32,722 nucleotides of DNA from Candidatus Fermentithermobacillaceae bacterium (GCA_018052475.1 JAGPNG010000003.1:1-32722), one strand, 5' to 3'; positions 8,349 through 17,392 are shown, counted from the stretch's first letter. Translations and numbers: made by a program. Notes: a model not told the origin generated them from the letters alone.

Positions 8349-9566
8349 TCACTTTGCTAAGGTTAAGACAGTATTCAAAAGAATGTTAGCCCCATTTATG
8401 CAATCCAGTGGATCGGTCCATTCGTCAGGACTATGACTTATCCCATCTTTGCTAGGAACAAATATCATTCCCGTCGGCACGTATTTTGCAAATATAGCGG
8501 CATCATGTCCAGCTCCGGACGGCATCGCTTTTGCTCTTAGTCCCAGATCTTCTGCGACCGCCCTAATTATCTCTTGGATCCTAGCATCCATAATAGCAGG
8601 TTGGGATATAGAAACAGGATCCGTCTCCGATCTTAGCCCATAAGCATCTGCCAGTGAATCAGCTTCTTTTTTCAAATGCTCTACTACCCGATCGGCAACT
8701 TCGCTTTGCAGATCCCTCACCTCAACGTTTAAGTGAACCCGCCCCGGAATGACATTACGAGCACCCGGATAAACCGCAACCTGACCGCACGTTCCGACGG
8801 TAGTCCCCGAACCGTAGTCAGATACACTTTTGGGGATGGACGCAATAAGGTTTGCCGCTCCTAAAAGAGCGTCTCTCCTTTGGTTCATAGGGGTAGTGCC
8901 CGCATGGTTCGACACGCCTATGAAGCGGAAATCATACGTATGAATACCCACAATACCTTGGACAACTCCTATTTGGTATCCTTCACCGTCAAGCACTCCG
9001 CCTTGTTCTACATGTAGTTCCACGTAGAATTCATAGACCGACCTGTCGAATGCCTTGCAGCCTTTGCACTCTGAAATGCCCGAAAGGCCCGCACCTACAA
9101 CGATTGGCTCCAACATTTCCATTTCCTTTTTATCAATGCCCTCTACAAAGTACCGGCTGCCCAGCAACCCCGACCCCACGGTAGCTCCTTCCTCATTAGA
9201 AAACCCAACAACTTCTACGCCGTACTTCGTGTCTACGTGATTCTCCATAAGGGTTTGAACACACTCAAAAGCAGATATAACGCCAAGAGAGCCGTCAAAC
9301 ATTCCGCCCTCCGGTACCGTATCGAGATGTGAACCAATCAGTATCTTCTTTTCGTGTGCTCCGGGCATTTCGCCGAATACATTTCCTACACCATCAATTC
9401 TCGTATTCAACCCTGCTTGTTTCATCTTGTCGAGAAACCACATCCTCGCTTCGATATCTGCCTTGCTAAATGCAACCCGCGAAATGCCTTTCTGATTACG
9501 TCCAATGTTTCCAAGTTCCACTAAATTCCGCCACAGCCTATCCCCGTTAACCGTCATGTTACTCAT
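8349..9566 (-). CDS. M20-family amidohydrolase, N-carbamoyl-L-amino-acid hydrolase / allantoate amidohydrolase type
   Basis: A 405-residue metallohydrolase. Family motifs are in order: SHLDTVPEGG (His80), MFDGSLGV (Asp91), NEEG (124-127), ELHVEQG, which corresponds to the LHIEQG of the hydantoinase/carbamylase group, a lid domain with GTTPMNQRRDA, and SGAGHDA near the C-terminus with the last metal ligand. These enzymes cleave N-carbamoyl amino acids, allantoate or ureido compounds to CO2, ammonia and the amine; which of these cannot be decided. ATG 9566 is chosen because AGGGGTGAT precedes it at normal spacing. It is divergent from rubrerythrin and lies among the amidohydrolases, suggesting a ureide or amino-acid-derivative theme. 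Confidence 0.88.
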   Translation of the reverse strand: MSNMTVNGDRLWRNLVELGNIGRNQKGISRVAFSKADIEARMWFLDKMKQAGLNTRIDGVGNVFGEMPGAHEKKILIGSHLDTVPEGGMFDGSLGVISAFECVQTLMENHVDTKYGVEVVGFSNEEGATVGSGLLGSRYFVEGIDKKEMEMLEPIVVGAGLSGISECKGCKAFDRSVYEFYVELHVEQGGVLDGEGYQIGVVQGIVGIHTYDFRFIGVSNHAGTTPMNQRRDALLGAANLIASIPKSVSDYGSGTTVGTCGQVAVYPGARNVIPGRVHLNVEVRDLQSEVADRVVEHLKKEADSLADAYGLRSETDPVSISQPAIMDARIQEIIRAVAEDLGLRAKAMPSGAGHDAAIFAKYVPTGMIFVPSKDGISHSPDEWTDPLDCINGANILLNTVLTLAK

Positions 9567-9614
9567 GAATATCACCCCTGATTGACATGTACGCTTAGTT
9601 CTGTCGATACTATA

Positions 9615-9645
9615 AGTATAGCCGCAAGTAACGTCCGATCGTGAA
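9615..9645 (-). promoter_or_regulatory. Possible promoter of the M20 gene
   Basis: On the minus strand TTCACG (9640-9645) and TATACT (9615-9620) are separated by 19 bp, about 50 bp before the start at 9566. The spacing is long, so support is modest. Confidence 0.3.
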
Positions 9646-9670
9646 AAACTGAAACTAGTCCTGGCAATTT

Positions 9671-9699
9671 TTCACCAAGTACGGTTATTATAGTATAAA
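9671..9699 (+). promoter_or_regulatory. Promoter of the rubrerythrin gene
   Basis: TTCACC (9671-9676), a 17-bp spacer and TATAAA (9694-9699) give a sigma-A-type promoter. The leader to the TTG start at 9776 would be about 70 nt. I see no PerR-like palindrome. Confidence 0.55.
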
Positions 9700-9775
9700 T
9701 GGACCTAGGTGCTAAGACGATGAAATACGCCACGGTTCGTTCGCATGAAAACAAATATAGTAGAGGTGATGCAGA

Positions 9776-10309
9776 TTGGAACTCAAAGGTAGCCAGACTG
9801 AAAAGAACCTGCTTGCCGCATTTGCCGGAGAATCTCAGGTTCGGAACAAGTACAATTATTTCGCGTCAATCGCGAAAACCGAAGGGTTTGAGCAGATTGC
9901 CGCCATCTTTGCAGAAACAGCTGATAATGAAAAGGAACATGCGAAACTATGGGCAAAATTCCTGGGCCTCATAGGAGACACCAAGAAAAACCTTGAAGAA
10001 GCAATCAAAGGCGAGCACTGGGAATGGACCGAGATGTACAAAGGTTTTGCAGAGACCGCAGAGAAAGAGGGTTTCCATGAAATAGCCAGGACCTTCCAGG
10101 AAGTCGCAGAAGTTGAAGAAGCCCACGAGAATAGATACAAGAAACTATTGGAACGGGTCTTATCTGACACGGTATTTACCAGACCTGAGCCCATTAAGTG
10201 GCACTGCAGAAACTGCGGGTACATTCATGAAGGACCTGAAGCCCCTGAAGTTTGCCCGGCATGCGCTCATCCTAGGAGCTTCTATGAACCGCTTTGCGAG
10301 AACTACTAG
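9776..10309 (+). CDS. Rubrerythrin
   Basis: A 177-residue non-haem iron peroxidase of anaerobes. The N-terminal ferritin-like four-helix domain carries the diiron ligands in AGES (Glu19), NEKEH, the central ETAEKEG helix and EVEEAHE. The C-terminal rubredoxin-like domain has CRNC and CPAC (about 142-165). It reduces hydrogen peroxide with electrons from NADH:rubredoxin-type donors. The TTG start is supported by AGGTGAT a few nt upstream and by alignment with the usual rubrerythrin N-terminus (xLKGSxTExNLLxAFAGES). Length and domain order are typical. It is monocistronic, with its own promoter and a following hairpin. Confidence 0.96.
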   Translation: MELKGSQTEKNLLAAFAGESQVRNKYNYFASIAKTEGFEQIAAIFAETADNEKEHAKLWAKFLGLIGDTKKNLEEAIKGEHWEWTEMYKGFAETAEKEGFHEIARTFQEVAEVEEAHENRYKKLLERVLSDTVFTRPEPIKWHCRNCGYIHEGPEAPEVCPACAHPRSFYEPLCENY

Positions 10310-10343
10310 ACATATATTGTCTGTTTGTCAAATCTGCGTTAAC

Positions 10344-10374
10344 GAACCGGAGGGTTATATCTGCCCTCCGGTTC
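10344..10374. terminator. Hairpin between convergent rubrerythrin and amidohydrolase genes
   Basis: An 11-bp perfect stem, GAACCGGAGGG with CCCTCCGGTTC, encloses a 9-nt loop. It lies between the stop at 10309 and the opposite-strand stop at 10396, so it may act in both directions. The flanks lack a good T-run. Confidence 0.65.
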
Positions 10375-10395
10375 TCGCATTAGAATCGGGATCTC

Positions 10396-11550
10396 TTATT
10401 CCTTGATATTGATGCCGTTTATGAGCACCATCCAAGGTTTGGATGATATTTCGAAAGGATGTCCCTCGAATATGGCTATATCTGCATCTTTACCCGGTGT
10501 GATGCTACCGACTCTATCCTCAATCCCAATTATCTCAGCCGCGTTCAAAGTTATTGCTCGCAGAGCTTCGCATTCGTCCATGCCTGCCGCAACTGCCATA
10601 CCTGCCATAAGCGGAAGAGAATGTAACGGTGTCACCGGTGAGTCAGTCGTTATGGCAACTTTCACGCCTGCTTTTGCCAAAATACCGGGCGTGACGAAAC
10701 TCTTGTTTGTAAGTTCAAACTTCGTTCTGTGTCCAAAAGACGGGCCAACGATCGCCGGAAGCCCCTCTTTCGCAAGCGTATCAGCAATAAGTGCTCCATC
10801 AGTGCAATGGTCCAAAGTGATCTTTATGTTGAATTCCTTTGCTATGCGAATAGCGGTAAAGATATCATCTGCTCTATGGGCATGAGCTTTTATCGGGATC
10901 TCCCTTCTTATCACCGGGAGCATGGCTTCGAGTTTCGCATCGTATTGAGGTAATTTCGTAGGGTCATCCCCTGCTGCCTCAATCTGCTTATTGTATCTGA
11001 CTGTTTTCGCCAAGATTTCTCTTAGCACAGCAGCCGTGCCCATGCGGGTAGATGGTGTCTTGCCCTTTCCGCTGTACACCCTCTTCGGGTTTTCCCCAAA
11101 CGCTACCTTCATGGCTACCGGCTCTTTTATAATCATGTCATCAACACGAGTGCCGAATGTCTTTATCGCCATAAAAGTTCCTCCGACAACGTTTGCGCTT
11201 CCGGGACCTGCAGCGCAAGCAGTAACACCGTTTTCACGTGCTTCCTTTACAGTGATGTCTAGGGGATTGAAACCATCTATTGCCCTCATATTCGGAGTTA
11301 CCGGATCCGTAGCTTCATTGACATCGCTTCCCTCAAAACCGATGCAGCTTTCGTCAAGTCCCAGGTGAGAGTGAGCATCGATGAAACCCGGAAACACCAT
11401 TCTACCAGCGGCGTCGATAACTTGAGCATCCTCGGGGACAGAAACATCAGGACCAACCTCTACGATCTTGCCTTTATCCACCAAGATCGTTCCCTTTTTT
11501 ATAACTTCCTTGTCCACAGGATAAATCACTGCGTTAACAATGGCTAACAA
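10396..11550 (-). CDS. Imidazolonepropionase-like amidohydrolase (paralog 3 of 3)
   Basis: A 384-residue paralog of the two coupled amidohydrolases at 664-3038, on the other strand. Ligands: His60/His62 (DAHSHLG), MKVAFGENPK, AHAHRADD, LDHCTDG and the Asp of TTDSPV. Shared signatures include DPVTPNMRAID, GSANVVGG, GENPKRVYSGKGK and TRMG. It differs from the other two in having Ser instead of His right after the catalytic Asp (TTDSPV against TDHPV/SDHPF), which could alter substrate contacts. The TTG start has AAGGAGG 7-8 nt upstream; ATG and GTG codons in between are out of frame. Substrate unknown. The 159 bp upstream (11551-11709) show no feature I can support. Confidence 0.9.
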   Translation of the reverse strand: MLAIVNAVIYPVDKEVIKKGTILVDKGKIVEVGPDVSVPEDAQVIDAAGRMVFPGFIDAHSHLGLDESCIGFEGSDVNEATDPVTPNMRAIDGFNPLDITVKEARENGVTACAAGPGSANVVGGTFMAIKTFGTRVDDMIIKEPVAMKVAFGENPKRVYSGKGKTPSTRMGTAAVLREILAKTVRYNKQIEAAGDDPTKLPQYDAKLEAMLPVIRREIPIKAHAHRADDIFTAIRIAKEFNIKITLDHCTDGALIADTLAKEGLPAIVGPSFGHRTKFELTNKSFVTPGILAKAGVKVAITTDSPVTPLHSLPLMAGMAVAAGMDECEALRAITLNAAEIIGIEDRVGSITPGKDADIAIFEGHPFEISSKPWMVLINGINIKE

Positions 11551-11709
11551 AACACATCCTCCTTATCGTCAGTATGATATTGAGTTCTCACGCGCCTTTT
11601 GCCGAAGAACTTGACTCTGACTGAATGGATCATTTCGACAACCGTGTTACTTTATCCTGCACAAGATATTCAAAGCTGTACGGAACCTTAGAAAACCAAA
11701 AAACGATTG

Positions 11710-12204
11710 CTACCATTGTGTCCTTTCTACTACCGAGGATTCTGAGTAGACACGGATGGATATTCCGTTTCGATAGCGTGGCAACCATCTAAGAAAGATG
11801 GTGTCTACCGTAAAATTCGCTTCTAAAGCTATTTTGGGTTCACCGCCTACTTCGTTTGTGACCTGAGCCTTCAAACGCAAGTCTTTTAGAAAACCCATTG
11901 AGTTTTCTAGATTGGCCTTTGCAATGTCAATCGCAGTTGCCGAACCGGCTTGTCGTTTAATAGCAACAATTCCTTCCGCCAATAGATCCCAGTCTAGTTC
12001 CTGACACCCGGCAAGCGTACCTAGATCGCAGGCATCTTGCACAGCCTTGCGTGCGATAAAGACTAATCCGATGTCACTGACCATTCCAACGCTTAACATA
12101 GCGATTGGCATGAACAAAGCTACCATGAGTACTATACTGCCGGCTCTATGAGTAGGTCTTATTTCACTCGTCTGCCTGGTCACACTACCGCGGAACAAAC
12201 TCAC
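11710..12204 (-). CDS. tadG: TadG-like pilus assembly protein (short)
   Basis: A 164-residue membrane-anchored protein. After a basic N-terminus it has one hydrophobic segment near residues 22-45 (GSIVLMVALFMPIAMLSVGMVSDIG) of the TadG/TadE type, followed by an extracytoplasmic domain. It lacks the long von Willebrand-like C-terminus of large TadG proteins. The GTG start at 12204 has GGCGGTGA 6 nt before it and overlaps the TadE stop by 20 nt. It is the last gene of the tad operon, so it is probably a minor pilin or assembly component. No hairpin terminator is visible after it. Confidence 0.75.
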   Translation of the reverse strand: MSLFRGSVTRQTSEIRPTHRAGSIVLMVALFMPIAMLSVGMVSDIGLVFIARKAVQDACDLGTLAGCQELDWDLLAEGIVAIKRQAGSATAIDIAKANLENSMGFLKDLRLKAQVTNEVGGEPKIALEANFTVDTIFLRWLPRYRNGISIRVYSESSVVERTQW

Positions 12205-12625
12205 TTCTAGTCACCGCCTTAGCCTTAAGGAGAACACTAGAATTTGATATAGCTGATATAATGGGAGACCTGATTCGGTATCTGTAAGTTAGTCTAACGT
12301 TTATCGTTGTTCCATAGATCGCCTGCTTGGGCGTTATGTTCACCTCTATCGCGTTCTTGTCCAAAGAAGTAGACTCAAGGATCTCATCCACCATGTGCAG
12401 AGCTCTGCCTTTATAGCCTCCTTCAACCGCGCAGATTCTCCCGATCTCCCGTGCTGCGGATGTAAGGACCAATTTAGCATTGAGAACCAGGCCGAGTTCT
12501 AGGATTGCAAACAACACAAGGATCAAAATAGAGAACACTAAAGCGAACTCGGCTATTGCCTCTCCATCCTGATTGCGAAGCGGGCTGAATATGGTTTCGC
12601 GGTTAAGATGTTTGACCCTGTACAC
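12185..12625 (-). CDS. tadE: TadE-like pseudopilin
   Basis: A 146-residue protein with a short basic leader, then DGEAIAEFALVFSILILVL: a prepilin-peptidase-type site after Gly21 with Glu at mature position 5, leading into a single transmembrane helix (about 24-48). The remaining beta-rich part is outside the membrane. TadE proteins are processed pseudopilins needed for Flp pilus assembly. The GTG start has GGGAGG 6 nt upstream. It lies 19 nt after flp in the operon. Confidence 0.85.
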   Translation of the reverse strand: MYRVKHLNRETIFSPLRNQDGEAIAEFALVFSILILVLFAILELGLVLNAKLVLTSAAREIGRICAVEGGYKGRALHMVDEILESTSLDKNAIEVNITPKQAIYGTTINVRLTYRYRIRSPIISAISNSSVLLKAKAVTRSEFVPR

Positions 12626-12644
12626 TCTAATCCTCCCTTTTTTA

Positions 12645-12860
12645 TTATCTGCCGCTGTTTATTTGATTGATTATCGCCTCTATCTTCCCTTTCAAGGCAT
12701 CGCTCAGATTGGTTAGAACACCGATGAGCGCAATAACCACCAACGCCAATAGAAGTGCATATTCGGCTATGGTGGCTCCTTCCTCTGAAGCCAATGGTCT
12801 TTTCAAAAACTCTATTACCGTCTGTTTGTATTGATGAATTCGAATGAACGCCTGCCTCAT
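12645..12860 (-). CDS. flp: Flp-family type IVb pilin
   Basis: A small pilin of 71 residues. A 28-residue leader ends in EEG, followed by ATIAEYALLLALVVIALIG. This is the Flp signature G/XXXXEY with Glu5-Tyr6, so cleavage after Gly28 would give a mature pilin of about 43 residues made of one hydrophobic helix and a short amphipathic tail. The leader is longer than in most Flp pilins. ATG 12860 is preferred over ATG 12872, because the latter lies inside AAGGAGATGATC, a near-complete anti-SD match. The single copy within the tad operon should be the major pilin. Confidence 0.92.
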   Translation of the reverse strand: MRQAFIRIHQYKQTVIEFLKRPLASEEGATIAEYALLLALVVIALIGVLTNLSDALKGKIEAIINQINSGR

Positions 12861-12918
12861 GATAACGATCATCTCCTTGTTTCAGGATTATTGTCTTTGG
12901 TGCTCAAATCGTGGCTAT

Positions 12919-13545
12919 CTACCAGCTTGCGTCAAAGAAAGCAAGAATGTGCGGCGCAATGGATATGACGAGTATCGGAGGGAGAAGGAACAACACGGTC
13001 ACTACCGATAGTTTGAGCGGTAGGGCGTTGAGCCTGGCCTCAAACCGCTGCTGCTGCAATATGTAGTATTCTTGAGATAGGGAGTTGAGCGCATCAGCTA
13101 CAGGTGTTCCCAGAGATTCGGCCTGAACTAGAGTGGCCCTTAATCTTGTTGCCGGTTCAACACCTTCCTTCTCCATTGATTCCAAAGCAACCGCTAAAGA
13201 TGCCCCGCTTTGGAGTTTAAGTACCGTCCTATCCGATATCTGCTTAAGGTGGCCGTGTGTCTTGAGAGAACATACCTCAAACGCACTGCGGACATCTATT
13301 CCAGCCATTACCGTTACGGCCAGTTCTTCAAGGAATGTTGGCCATTGAGAGATAATGTCTTGATAACGCCGTCGACGCCAAACCAGACTCCACATCTTAT
13401 CAACCAGCCGTTGCAAAATCTCAGGAACCAGATCAGGTTTTCCAAATAACCGGATATCTCGACGGTACAGTAACCTCATGAGGGGAATGGTTACTAGTAA
13501 GCTAAAAAGCACGGAGGCCAAAAACACCTGCGTTCCAAGACTCAT
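12919..13545 (-). CDS. tadC: TadC-like inner-membrane platform protein (T2SS-F domain)
   Basis: A 208-residue membrane protein. TM segments lie near 5-26 and 182-203 (LSVVTVLFLLPPILVISIAPHILAF), around a cytosolic GspF/T2SSF domain (WPTFLEELAVTVMAGIDVRSAFEV ... LESMEKEGVEP ... GTPVADALNSLSQEY). Paired with TadB it forms the platform on which TadA ATPase drives pilin extrusion. Its ATG overlaps the TadB stop (ATGA), with GGTGGAAGATC upstream. It is shorter than typical TadC (about 300), lacking part of the N-terminal region. Confidence 0.85.
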   Translation of the reverse strand: MSLGTQVFLASVLFSLLVTIPLMRLLYRRDIRLFGKPDLVPEILQRLVDKMWSLVWRRRRYQDIISQWPTFLEELAVTVMAGIDVRSAFEVCSLKTHGHLKQISDRTVLKLQSGASLAVALESMEKEGVEPATRLRATLVQAESLGTPVADALNSLSQEYYILQQQRFEARLNALPLKLSVVTVLFLLPPILVISIAPHILAFFDASW

Positions 13546-14315
13546 GAAGATCTTCCACCCTTCTTACCTGCCTTATCCCTACGCGATTTGCGGTAAATGA
13601 GATGAGTAGAAGATATAGAGCGTATAGAGAGTATTATGAAGATATTACCTATCGCCCAAAGCCCGACGCAGGAAGCAAGCAGTAGTTTCCCTTCGGCGCG
13701 AGAACAAAGCACCCCAAAATTCCTAGGGTCTGCTCTAAAAGTGAGGAAACCAATAAGCCACGGAAGACAAGAAAGAAGGACAGCTGTCATTTTGGATTCG
13801 GACAATTTCGCGTCAATGTCTCCCTGTGTAAGTCTTCTCCTTCTGAATATCTCGGAAACTCGCCACAGAAGAGCTCCCAAGTCGCCCCCTGTAACCGAAC
13901 CTATTTCCAACACGTTTGCGATCATCGCAAGTTCTCCTTCCCCACTTGATACCATGTCCAGAGCTCTGAAAATCGGGACCCCAGTTTCATAAAGTTGGTG
14001 TGCGCGTTGAAGCATTTTATGCCCTTGAGAATTCCCTTCTTCTGATGCTCCCTTAATTGCATTTACCAGCGATGCCCCTCCTTTAACCTGGAAACAAAGG
14101 CTTGAGGCTATTTCGTCCCAAGGCACGTCCCTCCGTCTGAAACGACCCAAGCAAGATCTCAGGCGCATTTCCATGCGTTTCGTCTGCCGCATCAGCCTAA
14201 GATCTTCGCCAGGAAGAAGCGCATTAGGCAATCGTGATTTATCCATGATCTGGAATAAATAGACTCCTATGAGAGCTGCAGTCAGCCCAAATGTCACTGA
14301 TATGAGAACTGTCAC
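13542..14315 (-). CDS. tadB: TadB-like inner-membrane platform protein (T2SS-F domain)
   Basis: A 257-residue protein with an N-terminal TM helix (about 2-22), a cytosolic T2SSF domain (GGASLVNAIKGASEEG ... ETGVPIFRALDMV ... VTGGDLGALLWRVSEIFRRR) and two C-terminal TM segments (TAVLLSCLPWLIGFL and LLLASCVGLWAIGNIFIIL). The start is GTG 14315, with GGAGG 8 nt upstream, 4 nt after the TadA stop; a longer frame reaching into tadA has no SD. Tight spacing with tadA and tadC implies translational coupling. Confidence 0.87.
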   Translation of the reverse strand: MTVLISVTFGLTAALIGVYLFQIMDKSRLPNALLPGEDLRLMRQTKRMEMRLRSCLGRFRRRDVPWDEIASSLCFQVKGGASLVNAIKGASEEGNSQGHKMLQRAHQLYETGVPIFRALDMVSSGEGELAMIANVLEIGSVTGGDLGALLWRVSEIFRRRRLTQGDIDAKLSESKMTAVLLSCLPWLIGFLTFRADPRNFGVLCSRAEGKLLLASCVGLWAIGNIFIILSIRSISSTHLIYRKSRRDKAGKKGGRSS

Positions 14316-14319
14316 AATC

Positions 14320-15618
14320 CTAACCTCCGCACTCGCACATGGTAGCCAGATCAGTAACACGCTGCTTTCCTACTTTGTCTACAAACCACTCGGGAAATTC
14401 CAATGTCAAACCTTCCTGCAAAGAATATATAGGATGGCTGCAAAGTCCTCGTGCCATGTCATAGCCTACAACGGAAATCTCCGACACCACCCTTCTGCCG
14501 CCAAGCGTCTTCATGGTGTGCACCACGACATCTACCCCTATTGCAATCCAGCTTTGGAGGACCTCTACAGGGATTCCCTCCTCGGCAGTCAAGGCCATTC
14601 CGAGAATCCTCTCCAGGCAATCCCGAGACGAGTTCGCGTGCACTGTTGACAAACATCCGTCGTGCCCGGTATTCATAGCTGATATGAGATCAAAAGTCTC
14701 TTTTCCTCTGCATTCGCCGATGATCAGTCTATCCGGTCTCATTCTGAGCGCGTTTCGGAGGAGATCTCTTATGGTTACCTCGCCTTTGCCTTCCATATTT
14801 TTTGGGCGAGACTCAAGATAGACGACGTGATGATTGTCAATGCTTATCTCAGACGAGTCTTCGATCACTATTATTCGTTCACCCAGAGCCACTGAATTGG
14901 ATAGTACGTTTAGAATCGTAGTCTTTCCGCTTCCGGAGCCACCCGAAACCACAATATCGAGTTTCAGCCGGACACATCGTTCAAGGAATTCAGCGGCTTC
15001 CTCAGAAATCGTTCCGTTGTCTACCAGTTCGGAAAAAGACCCGAACCGCTTGGGAAATCGCCTTATCGTCAAAACAGGCCCGTTGAGTGCAAGCGGTGGT
15101 ATTATAGCGTTCACTCTTGACCCGTCAGGAAGCCTCGCATCCACATAGGGCATGGAACTGTCCACCCTACGACCAACGCTTTGGACAATTCGGTTGATGA
15201 CTTCGTGGAGATGTACGTCATCTGAAAAGGCAATATCGGTTCTTTCCAACACGCCTTCTTTTTCGACATATATTTCATGCGCTCCGTTGACCATTATCTC
15301 AGTGATCGCAGGGTCATCTAGCAGATCATCTAATGGGCCTAGGCCGCATATCTCCTGCGCAATCTTTTCTGCCAAATCTTGTCTAGTAAGTTTCGGTACG
15401 TACAGTTCAGAAGATACGATTACACTTGAGATGAGCGCCAGCACTTGTTGTCTCTTTTGTCGAGAAACCCGAGCTTCTATCACAAGCGTGGGAAAGTCTT
15501 CAAGAATTTTCTCTCTTACTGCCTCTACCACCTCATCTATGGAGAACTCAGCACCCTGCTCGCCAGAAGACTTCACTTTGTACGGTTCCCGCTCCAATTT
15601 CTTGAGTATGCTCACCAT
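14320..15618 (-). CDS. tadA: TadA/CpaF secretion ATPase
   Basis: A 432-residue hexameric AAA-type ATPase that powers Flp pilus assembly. The N-terminal domain (about 1-180) ends in the CpaF-typical LDDPAITEIMVNG and PYVDARLPDGSRVN. Walker A is SGGSGSGKTT, the Asp box is VIEDSSEI, Walker B/signature is LIIGECRGKETFDLISAMNTGH, and the His box is STVHANS. The usual GEVRG reads GECRG here. ATG 15618 is chosen with AAGGAGG upstream, overlapping the TadZ stop by 7 nt; the SD lies within the tadZ 3' end. Confidence 0.95.
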   Translation of the reverse strand: MVSILKKLEREPYKVKSSGEQGAEFSIDEVVEAVREKILEDFPTLVIEARVSRQKRQQVLALISSVIVSSELYVPKLTRQDLAEKIAQEICGLGPLDDLLDDPAITEIMVNGAHEIYVEKEGVLERTDIAFSDDVHLHEVINRIVQSVGRRVDSSMPYVDARLPDGSRVNAIIPPLALNGPVLTIRRFPKRFGSFSELVDNGTISEEAAEFLERCVRLKLDIVVSGGSGSGKTTILNVLSNSVALGERIIVIEDSSEISIDNHHVVYLESRPKNMEGKGEVTIRDLLRNALRMRPDRLIIGECRGKETFDLISAMNTGHDGCLSTVHANSSRDCLERILGMALTAEEGIPVEVLQSWIAIGVDVVVHTMKTLGGRRVVSEISVVGYDMARGLCSHPIYSLQEGLTLEFPEWFVDKVGKQRVTDLATMCECGG

Positions 15619-16703
15619 AGCCGCCTCCTTTTTGCTTTGTTTTGATTCCTGTCTTTCTCTTTCTCGGGGATTGGCAAACCCGGTGAGATCTGTGACAATA
15701 AGTGCCACAGTGATGCCGAGACCTCGGTTTTGCCGAACAAAACCGCCGGCTTACCTTGGAATACTGACTTATCAACAGTCTTTCTGTCGTCTGGAATCAC
15801 CGCTGCAAGCGGCCTTTCTAGGTACTCTTCAACCTTTCTTTGTGGAATCGGCGAGTCTTCGACTCCACGGTTTAGCACGACAAATAGAGAGTTATCGTTG
15901 AAACCCAGTTTCTTCAAAACCTCCAGTGCGGTCTTGGATTGCCTGAGGGCACACACGTCTTGGGTGGTCACCAATATTAACGATGAGGCAACTTCTATAC
16001 ATTCGCCAACTACGTCGCTCGCTATGTCCGGTGGGGTGTCTAAGTACACGAGACCCCATTTCTTTTCGGCAAGAGAAATAAGGCTCTTTATGTGCTCAAG
16101 CGTCACCAGACTGGATAACTCCAAGCGTTGAGGACTGCACATAACGTTGAGCCCGGAAGGGCCGTGCCTTTGGACATATTTGTCCAGACCGTCCGGTCTT
16201 AAGCCAGTAAGTGCCGGCACAACCTGCGATAGCGTAGGTTCGTCTGCTAAGTCAAGGTACGTAGCTACATCGCCCGAGTATATATCCAGGTCCAATAGGG
16301 CTGCGTTTCCCTTGGTAGTAAGTGCTGCAGCGCAAGCTAGGTTCGTTGCAATGAAGGTCTTTCCTACACCGCCTTTTGGACTCCAGACCACGATTGTTTG
16401 TGAAGTTACGATTCTTGTAGGGATGCGTTCCATTTCGGACATGGCGGTTGCCGGTCCCGCAATTGTTATATGAACACTTGGGTAGGTCTTGTTGAATCTC
16501 GAAATCCACTGCTCCAAGTTCTCGCCTCTTGGCGAAACGTTGGGATCTACAACCAACTCGTCAATTGGTATCTCCGTCGCGACATATTCTACAAGCGCAA
16601 GATCTTGTAGAACTCCGACTACTCGGGCCCCTGGTCTATCTTTCATGACACCGTCTTGAGTAAGACTGTTTCCTGCAATAAGGATGGAAGGTTTTTCTTT
16701 CAT
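15612..16703 (-). CDS. tadZ: TadZ/CpaE-like pilus localisation ATPase
   Basis: A 363-residue protein with a receiver-like N-terminal part (about 1-100) and a ParA/MinD-type ATPase domain. The deviant Walker A is SPKGGVGKT, switch I region LDLDIYSGDVATYL and switch II YLDTPPDI. CpaE/TadZ proteins recruit the Tad machine to a cell pole or focus. ATG 16703 overlaps the CpaB stop by 4 nt (ATGA). A TTG four codons upstream is only 1 nt from GGAGG and is too close to be the start. The basic C-terminus (KAKRRRLW) overlaps the tadA start. Confidence 0.9.
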   Translation of the reverse strand: MKEKPSILIAGNSLTQDGVMKDRPGARVVGVLQDLALVEYVATEIPIDELVVDPNVSPRGENLEQWISRFNKTYPSVHITIAGPATAMSEMERIPTRIVTSQTIVVWSPKGGVGKTFIATNLACAAALTTKGNAALLDLDIYSGDVATYLDLADEPTLSQVVPALTGLRPDGLDKYVQRHGPSGLNVMCSPQRLELSSLVTLEHIKSLISLAEKKWGLVYLDTPPDIASDVVGECIEVASSLILVTTQDVCALRQSKTALEVLKKLGFNDNSLFVVLNRGVEDSPIPQRKVEEYLERPLAAVIPDDRKTVDKSVFQGKPAVLFGKTEVSASLWHLLSQISPGLPIPEKEKDRNQNKAKRRRLW

Positions 16704-17392
16704 CTGATAGGCCAAACCTCCGCATCTATTGGTGAGTCATGTTCGTCTGTAGACCAAGGAACCAGACAAAGGTAGATTGAGCCCGACTCAATACACTGAG
16801 CGAGTTTTTCACATGTAATCGGCAAACAGGCAATGACTACTCCTCTAAATTCCCCGGAAGATTCGTCGGTCACTGTTTCAATAACCCTAGCGTTACTAAG
16901 CACTGTCAAGGCGTGCACCGACCCATAGTCTTCGGAATGCGCTGCGCTCTTTCCCACCCAGACTAGGTCAACTAGGTCCCCGGGGTTAACCTTCCCGCCT
17001 ACAGCCCATTGATATTCGGCGGGAACGAAGATGCATCTTTCCTCCAACCCAATTTCCATGGAGATACCCGGACGGCGTTCTCCGGAGATAAGATGCCCAT
17101 CAAGCAACATCTCCCCTTGGAAAACCCGTGATACTGTGTATTTGCCTACGGCATCCTCTACTTTGTGGAGGCACCTCTCATGAACCGCACCTGCGGGAAT
17201 CTCAATAATCCTTACATCTGACCGAGATATCTTGTGGTACGGTTCCAAGTTCCGCGCAGGTACAACCACGTTTTCTGTCTTTATGCAAACACAAAACGCG
17301 CTGTATGACAGAAGGAAAGCCGATAGCCCCAAAATCAGCGCTAACAGCAAGAGTCTATGTTTTTTAAGAAGCGTCATCAGCAATTTGTCCAT
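16700..17392 (-). CDS. cpaB: CpaB/RcpC-like Flp pilus assembly protein (SAF domain)
   Basis: About 230 residues. A basic N-terminus is followed by a TM helix (LLLLALILGLSAFLLSYSAF), then an SAF domain beginning VVVPARNLEPYHKISRSDV and a C-terminal RcpC-like domain (VPAEYQWAVGGKVNPGDLVDLVWVG). In diderms CpaB works with the secretin; here no secretin is present, so it probably organises the wall-spanning part. It is the first gene of the operon. The start is uncertain: ATG 17392 abuts AAGGAG, TTG 17383 has ideal 9-nt spacing, and an in-frame TTG at 17419 has no SD. Confidence 0.85.
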   Translation of the reverse strand: MDKLLMTLLKKHRLLLLALILGLSAFLLSYSAFCVCIKTENVVVPARNLEPYHKISRSDVRIIEIPAGAVHERCLHKVEDAVGKYTVSRVFQGEMLLDGHLISGERRPGISMEIGLEERCIFVPAEYQWAVGGKVNPGDLVDLVWVGKSAAHSEDYGSVHALTVLSNARVIETVTDESSGEFRGVVIACLPITCEKLAQCIESGSIYLCLVPWSTDEHDSPIDAEVWPIR

